NCBI GenBank assembly: GCA_963926475.1
Contig: CAWUXE010000021.1
Location: forward strand, 1 to 53,219
Source of the DNA: UBA2040 sp002384725
GTDB taxonomy: Bacteria > Bacteroidota > Bacteroidia > Flavobacteriales_D > Crocinitomicaceae
DNA length: 53,219 bases
Reading direction: 5' to 3'
Shown: in pieces, positions 46,376 through 53,219 of the stretch
Layout of the letters: each line of letters starts with the position of its first letter
How positions within the stretch are numbered: position 1 is the first letter of the stretch
Made by a program: the position numbers and the translations under genes
Notes under the pieces: generated by a model
The model's database searches: none
What the model was told of the DNA's origin: nothing
What the model saw: the letters and a program-made list of their open reading frames with translations, nothing else

Positions 46376-46851
46376 CTTTTTTTGTATTTCCGTTGGAAAG
46401 TGCGCTTCGCTTCTTTGTAATACTTCAAGGGAACAATTAGCATCCCGAAGCATTCTCCATGTTCTTTACCCAAATGTTTGTGGTGTACTTTGTGCGCTTT
46501 TCGAATCGACATGAAATACGGATGATCGATATCGCGCAACCATTTGAATCGACGGTGAATATACACATCGTGAAACATGAAATAGGCGAAGCCATAAGCG
46601 GCTATGCCATATCCAATCCAAACAGCAGCGTATTGATCATAAATCATTCCGAGCATAATACACAACCAAGAGGGTATGGCATAAATTAAAAAGAATACAT
46701 CATTTCGTTCGAAAAAACCAGATTTTTCAACGTGGTGGTCTTCGTGAAATTTCCACATCAATCCATGCATAACAAATTTATGGGTTGCCCACGCCATGAA
46801 CTCCATTCCTAGAAATGCCAAAATCAATAAAAAGGGACCCCACCAATACAT
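46372..46851 (-). CDS. crtZ: Beta-carotene hydroxylase CrtZ
   Basis: This encodes 159 residues with four membrane helices. The four diiron His motifs of the fatty-acid-hydroxylase superfamily are complete: HKFVMH, HEDHH, HDVYIHRR and HKVHHKH. CrtZ adds 3-hydroxyl groups to beta-rings, giving zeaxanthin from beta-carotene. It is directly coupled to crtY (4-base overlap) and abuts the cruF-like gene. Confidence 0.95.
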   Translation of the reverse strand: MYWWGPFLLILAFLGMEFMAWATHKFVMHGLMWKFHEDHHVEKSGFFERNDVFFLIYAIPSWLCIMLGMIYDQYAAVWIGYGIAAYGFAYFMFHDVYIHRRFKWLRDIDHPYFMSIRKAHKVHHKHLGKEHGECFGMLIVPLKYYKEAKRTFQRKYKKR

Positions 46852-47514
46852 TTAAACAAAATTTAGTACTAAAAAGAAAATGGCTAATAGGACGAAAACA
46901 GCTTTGGGTACTGAATTGTTCTCTGCCAAATTCCATTTCATATAAAAATAGTGCATTGGTAAGGAAATAACAAACCAACAGATGTAATTATAAATTGGAA
47001 TTTCTCCTCCAGCCCAAGACCAAAAATTGAGTTTAATGGCAACTGGTTCAATTAAAAAGTCAAGAGAAGTCATCAAAACTGCAGCTAGAACTGATCTCCA
47101 AATCAACTTCAGTTTTAAACGATGAACAAGAGTCGAAGAGCACACCACCATTGTTGCCCAATTGACACCGATAATCAAAGAAACGCCAAATACTTTCGCC
47201 CCTAAAGTTACTCCATATTTGTAATCGCCGAAAAGTATTCCTGTATTCGTGCCTATCGATTCCACCAAAATACCAAGGACAAAAATCAAGAACGCAAATA
47301 GAAAAAACTTCTCTTTTTTGTCTTTTCGAGAATAATAAAGCACGATGAACGTCAGCAACAAATGAAACGAACTTAAGCGAACTAGCGCATCTCTATAGTC
47401 GGGTAAGGCAATGCCAATCGTTCCCACAGCGAAAAATATCGTGATTAATACGATCCAAAAAATCTCCATTTTCAAGAGATCTTTTAATTCAAAATCGGCT
47501 TTACTTTTCATCAT
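46852..47514 (-). CDS. cruF: CruF-like carotenoid hydratase (DUF422)
   Basis: This encodes 220 residues with about seven membrane helices. The conserved block ESIGTNTGILFGDYKYG and the later WSWAGGEIPIYNY are diagnostic of the CruF/DUF422 carotenoid family, which adds water to the psi-end of carotenoids such as gamma-carotene. With crtY and crtZ this predicts a hydroxylated monocyclic or dicyclic xanthophyll (myxol- or zeaxanthin-like). The phytoene genes crtB and crtI are not in the window. It overlaps the SDR gene by 4 bases. Confidence 0.85.
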   Translation of the reverse strand: MMKSKADFELKDLLKMEIFWIVLITIFFAVGTIGIALPDYRDALVRLSSFHLLLTFIVLYYSRKDKKEKFFLFAFLIFVLGILVESIGTNTGILFGDYKYGVTLGAKVFGVSLIIGVNWATMVVCSSTLVHRLKLKLIWRSVLAAVLMTSLDFLIEPVAIKLNFWSWAGGEIPIYNYICWFVISLPMHYFYMKWNLAENNSVPKAVFVLLAIFFLVLNFV

Positions 47515-48512
47515 TTCACACGACCCTTTACGGCATTATCAATTGTTTCTTCTAGGGAATGGAATTCATACCCCAACTCCTTTTTACATTTCTCATTCGA
47601 ATAAACAGTAGTTGATAGCGCACTGTTCACTATTTCATAGGTAATTGGCGATCTTTTTTTTGAAAACAGGTAAACAAATCCAAAAATCACACGCGCCAAA
47701 TTCAGCCCAAACGCACCTACTGCTTGTTTTGGCGGCTTCTTCCTTATTCTATTTGCAATTTTTATAAAGAGATTTTGGAAGGAAACATTTTCTCCAATTA
47801 ATAGAAATCTATCTTCGGAAACGTCACTTTTCATCAATTTTTGCATAACATTTGCTACGTCTCTAGCATCGACTATCGCATTTCCACCCGGTGGATAAAA
47901 CGACAACCCTTTTTGAATCTTTCCTAAAATCGTCAAGGAACTTTCTGACCAGTTTCCTGCTCCAAGGATCACACACGGATTGACTATTACTGCATTCAAT
48001 CCTTCATTTATTCCACGCCAAATTTCTCTTTCCGCACCGTTTTTACTGATGGAATATCCGCTCGTATCGGAATCTTTTTTCCATTTCGTTTCTTCGCTTA
48101 CTTCTTGGTCGCTTCCACCACTTACGGCAGCGGTTGAACTAACGTAGCATAACTTTCGGATTTTCTTTTCCAGACAAACATTCACCACATTGGTAGTTCC
48201 TTCTCGGTTGATTTTCATCAAAGGATTAAAATCTCTACGGTGAAAAGAAATAATGGCAGCACAATGATACACCTCATCGCCTTCGCTAAGTATTTCTTCG
48301 AGCGAAACGATATCGTTTACACTGACTTTTTTCCATGAAATTTTAGTGAACAAATCGTTGAAATTCGACGAATCGTAGTGTTCAAAAACTTTCTTAACCT
48401 TGGCTATTTTGGATTCGGTTTGATACGTAGCAATAATCTGATTTTCCGATTGCGCTAATTCGAACAGCAAATGACTACCAACAAGACCTGTTCCACCAAT
48501 GACTACGACCAT
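47511..48512 (-). CDS. NAD-dependent epimerase/dehydratase (extended SDR)
   Basis: This encodes 333 residues. The Rossmann motif is VIGGTGLVGSHLL at the N-terminus; the catalytic pair is Tyr and Lys in YSISKNGAE with an upstream Ser (VSSTAAVSGG). It is the first gene of the carotenoid operon, coupled to the cruF-like gene. It resembles hopanoid-associated or dihydroflavonol-4-reductase-like SDRs. It might oxidise or reduce a carotenoid or sugar intermediate; this is inference from position only. Confidence 0.85.
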   Translation of the reverse strand: MVVVIGGTGLVGSHLLFELAQSENQIIATYQTESKIAKVKKVFEHYDSSNFNDLFTKISWKKVSVNDIVSLEEILSEGDEVYHCAAIISFHRRDFNPLMKINREGTTNVVNVCLEKKIRKLCYVSSTAAVSGGSDQEVSEETKWKKDSDTSGYSISKNGAEREIWRGINEGLNAVIVNPCVILGAGNWSESSLTILGKIQKGLSFYPPGGNAIVDARDVANVMQKLMKSDVSEDRFLLIGENVSFQNLFIKIANRIRKKPPKQAVGAFGLNLARVIFGFVYLFSKKRSPITYEIVNSALSTTVYSNEKCKKELGYEFHSLEETIDNAVKGRVK

Positions 48513-48521
48513 ACTACAAAG

Positions 48522-48875
48522 TTAATCAATTCTCAGTGCCACTTGCGGATCCCAAAAGTGTTCTTTAAAGTTTATTATCTGGTTTTCTTTCACTTCAATT
48601 CCCTCCTTTTCGAGCAATTCTTGCATTTGTGTCGGTGTCGAAAAGTGTCCTGCTCCCGAAAGTAAACCAATTCTATTCACAACGCGATGGGCGGGAACAT
48701 CAGGCAAGCTGTGCGCTGCATTCATGGCCCAACCAACCATTCTGCTCGATCGCGCTGTACCAAGGTATTTTGCAATTGCGCCATAATTGGTTACTCTTCC
48801 CTTCGGAATCAAGCGAACTACTTCATAAACACGCTGGAAGAAATCTTTGTTCTCTTCCGACAGTTTTATTTGCAT
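48522..48875 (-). CDS. Alkyltransferase-like (ATL) DNA-binding protein
   Basis: This encodes 117 residues. It has the MGMT C-terminal fold (FQRVYEVVRLIPKGRVTNYGAIAKYLG, SSRMVGWAMNAAH) but the active-site PCHR reads PAHRVVNRIG: Ala62 replaces the alkyl-accepting Cys. ATL proteins bind O6-alkylguanine without repairing it and flag it for nucleotide excision repair. It lies 9 bases upstream of the SDR gene on the same strand and may be co-transcribed with the carotenoid genes. Confidence 0.85.
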   Translation of the reverse strand: MQIKLSEENKDFFQRVYEVVRLIPKGRVTNYGAIAKYLGTARSSRMVGWAMNAAHSLPDVPAHRVVNRIGLLSGAGHFSTPTQMQELLEKEGIEVKENQIINFKEHFWDPQVALRID

Positions 48876-49075
48876 GGGATAAAGATCATTAAATTTTATT
48901 CGCCATTAACATTGAAGGTTGACATTGACTTGATCTAGTTTAAAATGAAACTTCGATTTCGTCAATGGTCAATGGTCAGGTAAAACATATAAAAATTAAG
49001 TAGCGAATTATGAATTTCAAGAAAACCGGAAAAAAGTCTTTATTTTAGTGCAACACAAAACAGAGTAACTCATTT

Positions 49076-49816
49076 ATGGATTCAATCCCTATTCCTGAAG
49101 AAACATTTGAGTCGCCAAAACCTCTTGCGCATCAGTACAAAATGATTTTTCTAAGAAAAGTCACTGATTTTTTCGGGATTTTCGTCGTGAATTGTTTGTT
49201 TACGATTCTTACCATCGGTTTCTATTATCCTTTTGCTCGAGCGAAAACCATACACTATTTGTATGGCGAAACATCGTTACAAGGCAGTCGACTTTATTTT
49301 TCGGGAACAGGAACAGGAACAGGAAGAGAAATGTTTAAAGGATTCATTATTGCCATTGCGGTTTTCGTTTCATTGAATTTACTTTTTTACCTGAGTGAAT
49401 ACAATCATTTTTACATCGGTTTGTTGATCCTGTATTTGGGGTGCCTTGTACTTATTCCTATTGCAATTAATGGTTCTACGCGTTACCGAATGTCCAGAAC
49501 TATTTGGCACTGCATTCGTTTTGGTTATAGAGAAAAGAGTTGATGGGCAAATTCATAGGTTGGGCTTTTTTGACGCTGGTAACCTTCGGGATTTATTGGT
49601 CATGGGTGGCGATGAAAACGAGATCTTATGTATTTGAGCACTCATCCAATAACGAAGGGTCGCATTTCTATGGCCAAACGGAATCGTTACAAAGGAAATC
49701 AGGACAAATAATTGAGAGAATTGTTTGAATCCATATGGTTGAATGATGATGAAAAGGATCCGGATGATGAATTTCTAAAAGAATTAGATAACTTCGAAGA
49801 TGTCTTTGAAGATTAA
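49076..49816 (+). pseudogene. Broken DUF898 membrane protein gene
   Basis: The first half (49076-49543) encodes a DUF898 region: RKVTDFFGIFVVNCLFTILT, YYPFARAKTIHYLYGETSLQG and YRMSRTIWHCIRFGYR, then a premature TGA. The expected continuation appears in another frame from 49540: LMGKFIGWAFLTLVTFGIYWSWVAMKTRSYVFEHSS and SHFYG. It stops at 49728, well short of the second full DUF898 half. A further 34-codon acidic frame (ending EDVFED at 49816) may be the old C-terminus. A GGAACA repeat has stretched the usual GTG-E-F element to GTGTGTG. Part could still be expressed as two short membrane proteins. Confidence 0.6.
49304..49321 (+). repeat. GGAACA hexamer, three copies
   Basis: Three exact GGAACA units plus a partial fourth encode the repeated Gly-Thr in FSGTGTGTGREMF. 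DUF898 proteins normally have a single GTG at this point, so the expansion is recent. Confidence 0.75.
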
Positions 49817-49825
49817 TAAAAAAGA

Positions 49826-50836
49826 ATGAAACAAGATATTCAAGAAACGATTTTTCAAATAATTAAACAGAAAATTGCCGGCGAGGATGCTTTGGGAAAT
49901 GCACTTTCGGATGTCTTGCACATTAGTCCAGATGCGGTTTATCGTAGGTATCGAGGCGAAACCGCTTTGACCATCAACGAAGTAAAAAAGTTGTGTTCGT
50001 TTTATAATATTTCTTTCGACGCGTTATGTGAAATGGGCGAAGGAAAAGTGATGTTCTCTTATCCGCCTTTGAATACCTATGATTTTAGTTTAGAATCGTA
50101 TTTGGAAGGAATTCTTAATGCTTTCAAACGATTGAAGTCCCTCGATTCGCCAGAAATGATTCTGTCCATCAACAATCTTTCCTTGTTTCAGTTGATGAAT
50201 TTTCCTCAGTTGGTTCGTTTCAAATTGTACTTCTGGGCAAAGACACATTTGCAGATTCCGGATTATGTTGATCAACCATTTGGTCATGCCAAAACAAGCG
50301 AAAAAGCATTTGATTTAGGGAAAGAAATACTCCAGATGTATAATTCTATCCCTTCAAAGGAAATTTATGATCCAGAATACATGCGTGGATTTTTACGGCA
50401 AATCAACTATTACTACAAAGCCCATTTGTTCGAAGACCCTGAGTATTCACTGTTCCTGCACGATAGAATATTGATGTTGTCTTCCCATCTGAAAGACCAA
50501 GCTACTGTTGGTAAGAAATTTATGTACGGAACCAAAGCCCCTGCCTCTGGCAATGATTTTGAGATGTTCCTGAACGAAACGATAAATTCAGATGCGACTT
50601 TTTTGTATAAAAGCAAAGAAGTCAATGGCCTATTTATTACGCACAATATCATGAATTATTTGGAAACGAGCAATGAAGCATACGTAGCAGACACTATTCT
50701 TATTTTGGATAAACACATGGCGAATTCTAGTATGATTTCGAAGGTGAACGAAAAGGAAAGGAATAATTTCTTTTATGATTTCGATAGAACGATCAATGCT
50801 TTTCGGAAAAAGATAGAGGCTGATTTAACTTTGTAG
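49826..50836 (+). CDS. Helix-turn-helix regulator with large C-terminal domain
   Basis: This encodes 336 residues. The N-terminal about 75 residues form a small HTH (NALSDVLHISPDAVYRRYRGETALTINEVKKLCSFYNIS), the type found in Bacteroidota BetR/XRE-like regulators. The rest is a helical region of about 260 residues with no motif I recognise (YMRGFLRQINYYYKAHLFED, TINAFRKKIEADL). A ligand- or protein-binding role is likely. It begins 9 bases after the acidic frame ending at 49816. Confidence 0.7.
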   Translation: MKQDIQETIFQIIKQKIAGEDALGNALSDVLHISPDAVYRRYRGETALTINEVKKLCSFYNISFDALCEMGEGKVMFSYPPLNTYDFSLESYLEGILNAFKRLKSLDSPEMILSINNLSLFQLMNFPQLVRFKLYFWAKTHLQIPDYVDQPFGHAKTSEKAFDLGKEILQMYNSIPSKEIYDPEYMRGFLRQINYYYKAHLFEDPEYSLFLHDRILMLSSHLKDQATVGKKFMYGTKAPASGNDFEMFLNETINSDATFLYKSKEVNGLFITHNIMNYLETSNEAYVADTILILDKHMANSSMISKVNEKERNNFFYDFDRTINAFRKKIEADLTL

Positions 50837-50844
50837 AAACGAAT

Positions 50845-50880
50845 CTGGTTTTAGGGACGAATAACTTCGAATTGTGATTT
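50845..50880. repeat. 36-bp direct repeat, copy 1
   Basis: This matches 50985-51020 at 30 of 36 positions (core GGACGAATAAC-TCGAATT), 140 bases apart. It lies in the 370-base gap between the HTH gene and the CsgG-like gene. Confidence 0.6.
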
Positions 50881-50984
50881 CACCTTATTGCTTTGACGGC
50901 AACCATTGGAATTTGCGGACAATCTGCGAGGCGGATACTTTTTTTGATCGATATCGGCACTTAATTTGCATTTTTAACAAAAGA

Positions 50985-51020
50985 CTAGTTTCACGGACGA
51001 ATAACATCGAATTCTGATCT
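50985..51020. repeat. 36-bp direct repeat, copy 2
   Basis: This is the second copy of 50845-50880. Both copies precede AT-rich DNA; a perfect hairpin follows copy 2 at 51056-51076. No coding frame was recognised in 50837-51206. Confidence 0.6.
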
Positions 51021-51055
51021 TTATTATTTACGCTAAACACAACTTAAAAATCACG

Positions 51056-51076
51056 GATTTGCGAAAAACGCAAATC
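51056..51076. repeat. Perfect 8-bp stem hairpin
   Basis: GATTTGCG and CGCAAATC pair perfectly around the loop AAAAA. It lies about 130 bases before the CsgG-like gene, is not followed by a T run, and is too far from the HTH gene to be its terminator. Role unknown. Confidence 0.55.
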
Positions 51077-51206
51077 AATAAACGTTTCCTATTCACCCCT
51101 TTTTTTTTCTGCAATTTGCACAAATACTATTTTCTCACTTCCGCAATTCGATTGAACTATCGCCCATTTTTTTAGAAATATTTGTTCGAATCAAAAAACA
51201 AAAAAG

Positions 51207-52406
51207 ATGAAAAAGTGGATTTTTATTTCAGCAGTAGTAATAAGTAGTATGAATTTTTCGAACGCTCAATCAAGCGGATCAAATGCATCAACAATAGCAG
51301 TTGCAAAACCTTATGTAAACAATCTTTCTTCTACAGCGGAAAGCGTTGCCAAAATGATGCGACTCGAACTTATCAAGTTGAACATTTACAAAGTGTACGA
51401 TGAATTCGACATGAATGAAATCATCAAAGCTGATGAGGTTTTTCAAAAAGAATGCTTCGGCCAAGGTTGTTTGACAAAAATGGGCGAAGCATTGAAAACA
51501 GATTACATTCTTTTCGGGAGCTTCGATCAATTATCAAATAGAATAGTCGTAAGTGTAAAAATGATAGACGTCAAAAATAAAACGCTATTCTCTTCCAAAG
51601 TTCGTGAGTTCGATGATCAGGAATTTGAATTACAAAGAATGATAGAAATCGTTTTGAAGGAATTGAACGCCCAAGAAGTGGAAAAAGAAGTAGTTGCTCG
51701 TTTGGAATACAAAAACGAACCAATCACCTCTACCAACGTTGGACGAATCAACAACTCAGGACCAAGAATTGGAGCCGCTTATTTAATGGGTTCTGTTAAC
51801 GAATTTGCGTTGCGACCAGAAGATCAAGGTGGATTGGGCATCAAACCCGTTGTGAGTATGATTGGTTACCAATTTGAAAAACAATACGTGGGAACAGACA
51901 ATTTCTCAGCTTTGGTTGAATGTATAGCTAACGTATCTGGGATTGAACAAGGACAGTTCATTCCTACGATTACAGTATTGAATGGATTCCGTTTTGGAAA
52001 AGCAGGCTGGGAATTTGCCTTCGGTCCTGGAATCGGTTTGAAGCAAACATCGTCAGGTTTCTTCGATAACGACAATCAATTTGGTGGAGGATACATGTCA
52101 AAATCAGAATGGAATCAATATGCCGACAAACAATTTATGGAGGATACTGAATATCAGATAGATGGAATCTACTATCGACCAGATGTTTCCGAAGTCTATG
52201 AAAAATACAGCTTTGGAACATTTGCAGATAAACGAGGCGATATTAAATTGAACACCACTTTCGTATTCGCCCTGGGTAGAACATTTCACGCTGGAGCTTT
52301 AAACATTCCAGTAAACGCTTTCTATTCTTCTCAAAAAGGAGGTGGTATGGTTGGATTGAACATTGGTTTCAACGTACAAAAAAGCAAATTACCAATTCAC
52401 CATTAA
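51207..52406 (+). CDS. Secreted protein with CsgG/TolB-like N-terminal domain
   Basis: This encodes 399 residues with a signal peptide (MKKWIFISAVVISSMNFSNAQ). Residues about 25-165 resemble the CsgG/TolB-N/LpoB-like fold: STIAVAKPYVN, a helix with ESVAKMMRLELIKLNIYKVYDEFD, CFGQGCLTKMGEALKTDYILFGS, and the beta strand RIVVSVKMIDV. The rest (about 190-399) alternates aromatic strands and may form a small beta-barrel (PRIGAAYLMGSVNEFAL, GWEFAFGPGIGLKQTS). The role is probably in the outer membrane or periplasm. A strong terminator follows 60 bases after the stop. Confidence 0.65.
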   Translation: MKKWIFISAVVISSMNFSNAQSSGSNASTIAVAKPYVNNLSSTAESVAKMMRLELIKLNIYKVYDEFDMNEIIKADEVFQKECFGQGCLTKMGEALKTDYILFGSFDQLSNRIVVSVKMIDVKNKTLFSSKVREFDDQEFELQRMIEIVLKELNAQEVEKEVVARLEYKNEPITSTNVGRINNSGPRIGAAYLMGSVNEFALRPEDQGGLGIKPVVSMIGYQFEKQYVGTDNFSALVECIANVSGIEQGQFIPTITVLNGFRFGKAGWEFAFGPGIGLKQTSSGFFDNDNQFGGGYMSKSEWNQYADKQFMEDTEYQIDGIYYRPDVSEVYEKYSFGTFADKRGDIKLNTTFVFALGRTFHAGALNIPVNAFYSSQKGGGMVGLNIGFNVQKSKLPIHH

Positions 52407-52465
52407 AACCTAACTCAGGATGTTAAACTCATCCATTCTCGACTGATTATCGAGATCGCTGAAAG

Positions 52466-52506
52466 AACCTCGACTCCATTAATTTGGTTGTCGGGGTTTT
52501 GTTTTG
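52466..52506 (+). terminator. Rho-independent terminator after the CsgG-like gene
   Basis: AACCTCGAC pairs with GTCGGGGTT (one G-U pair) around a 15-base loop and is followed by TTGTTTTG. The remaining DNA to 52742 is AT-rich with no coding frame. Confidence 0.7.
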
Positions 52507-52742
52507 AACTGAAGTCGATTTCTGCTGTACCGCAATGATTGTAAAACATCAGCCTAATGTTTACCGCTTAAGGGATAAAGTTAAATAATAGTTTATTACC
52601 TTAAAAGACGTCTTTCAAGAATTTATAAAATCTTAAAAAAGTGAACAATAGGGAAGCAGGAAGGCTTAGCAAAAGAACTGCTTAGCCAGTTGCAAAGATG
52701 AAATTTAATACTTAATTTTAACTATCTCTGATAAACATTAGT

Positions 52743-52772
52743 TTGAATACTTACAATTATGTAATATTTTTG
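52743..52772 (+). promoter_or_regulatory. Bacteroidota-type promoter for the DUF6150 gene
   Basis: TTG at 52743-52745, a 19-base spacer and TATTTTTG at 52765-52772 match the consensus exactly. The start codon is 29 bases downstream. Confidence 0.6.
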
Positions 52773-52801
52773 ATACGACAGAAATATTAAACACTTACTT
52801 A

Positions 52802-53131
52802 ATGAAATACCTCCTTTTCATATTATTTCTACTCCCACTAACATCCTACTCTCAAAAGGTGTATTCTGTTGATTACTCAAACCAATCTGATGTTAAAGTA
52901 TTTGTTGTTGATTACGAAAATCAATGTGATTTGAAGGTATTTAAAGTAGATTATCCCAATCAAGTAGATGGAAACAAGGGGTTGTGGTACTTTGTAGATT
53001 ACACTAACCAATCAGATAAGAAGATATTTTTTGTGGATTATCCCAACCAAAGTGATTTGAAAATATTCTTTGTGAAGTATAAAAATCAATCAGGTTGGAG
53101 AGACAAATCAAAACAACATCTGATGTATTAG
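52802..53131 (+). CDS. Secreted DUF6150 repeat protein
   Basis: This encodes 109 residues with a signal peptide (MKYLLFILFLLPLTSYSQ). The mature part is almost entirely six copies of a 13-16-residue unit of the form V-D-Y-x-N-Q-x-D-x-K-V/I-F (VYSVDYSNQSDVKVF, VVDYENQCDLKVF and so on). This pattern belongs to DUF6150, a Bacteroidota repeat family of unknown function. The regular beta-rich units suggest a small solenoid or amyloid-like fold (inference). It converges on the next gene with a 3-base overlap of stop codons. Confidence 0.8.
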   Translation: MKYLLFILFLLPLTSYSQKVYSVDYSNQSDVKVFVVDYENQCDLKVFKVDYPNQVDGNKGLWYFVDYTNQSDKKIFFVDYPNQSDLKIFFVKYKNQSGWRDKSKQHLMY

Positions 53132-53219
53132 GATATCATCTTCTTCAACACCCCATTCAAATCATCTATTCTCTGAGTATTCATCTTTAATCTACTGAAG
53201 AGTTTCCTAAAGGGTAATA
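53128..53219 (-). CDS. C-terminal end of an unidentified gene (partial)
   Basis: The minus-strand frame from the window edge ends at a TAA at 53128-53130. The last residues are RKLFSRLKMNTQRIDDLNGVLKKMIS without a break, an amphipathic, positively charged helix. The family cannot be named; the gene begins outside the window. Confidence 0.45.
   Translation of the reverse strand, partial: LPFRKLFSRLKMNTQRIDDLNGVLKKMIS

Noticed and set aside
48961..48978. Short tandem GTCAATG-type repeat before the DUF898 gene
   Set aside because: Only about two and a half 7-bp units in AT-rich intergenic DNA; too short to support a function.

Overview
The window is from a low-GC Bacteroidota chromosome, most likely order Flavobacteriales and possibly Crocinitomicaceae/Fluviicola-like (the family is inference only). 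Support comes from a type IX secretion type B sorting domain, a CarboxypepD_reg/TonB-receptor plus GLPGLI pair, the ftsX-DUF3098-uppP-truB order, Mrp without its CXXC motif, DUF6150 repeats, and promoters fitting the Bacteroidota -33/-7 pattern TTG-N19-23-TAnnTTTG.

Layout. 1-953: the end of a membrane protein gene, a lipoprotein gene lying between two copies of a 48-bp direct repeat that carries a terminator, and the initiator tRNA-Met. 1-6.7 kb: a small membrane protein, a lipoprotein, an outer-membrane receptor/GLPGLI pair and an Nfu-type Fe-S scaffold. 7.3-14.3 kb: one long plus-strand run, ftsX-DUF3098-uppP-truB followed by a complete, tightly overlapping dlt locus (dltC-dltD-dltX-dltB-dltA). 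14.3-21.3 kb: a T9SS-secreted protein, a decayed gene, and a 1341-residue outer-membrane protein with 11 Ig-like repeats. 21.5-34.2 kb: mostly minus-strand housekeeping and conserved genes (polA, cysS, DUF1456, HutD/Ves, nfu-mrp, a MerR-cobalamin regulator on the plus strand, a hydrolase, rluF), with several gene remnants between them. 34.3-45.7 kb: a sensor kinase/response regulator pair, an S9 peptidase, an RND-type transporter, rfbA, a polyprenyl diphosphate synthase and a DUF5060 glycosidase-like protein. 45.7-48.9 kb: a minus-strand carotenoid operon (fused lycopene cyclase, crtZ, cruF-like, SDR) followed upstream by an alkyltransferase-like gene. 49-53.2 kb: a broken DUF898 gene, an HTH regulator, a CsgG/TolB-like secreted protein, a DUF6150 repeat protein and the end of another gene.

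The most interesting content is the dlt locus at 10034-14258. D-alanylation operons are best known from teichoic acid modification in Gram-positive bacteria, yet here a Gram-negative Bacteroidota carries all five parts. They include a 49-codon DltX-like gene ending in the acyl-relay-type motif FVYQQF. The locus also has two oddities: the DltB homologue has Asn where the near-invariant MBOAT WHG histidine is expected, and dltD contains an 8-G homopolymer in an otherwise AT-rich gene. A second theme is gene decay: at least five genes are broken by nonsense codons, homopolymer frameshifts or truncation. A third is a likely B12/light-sensing MerR regulator, together with a partial carotenoid pathway elsewhere in the window. 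No CRISPR array, prophage, IS element or rRNA was seen.
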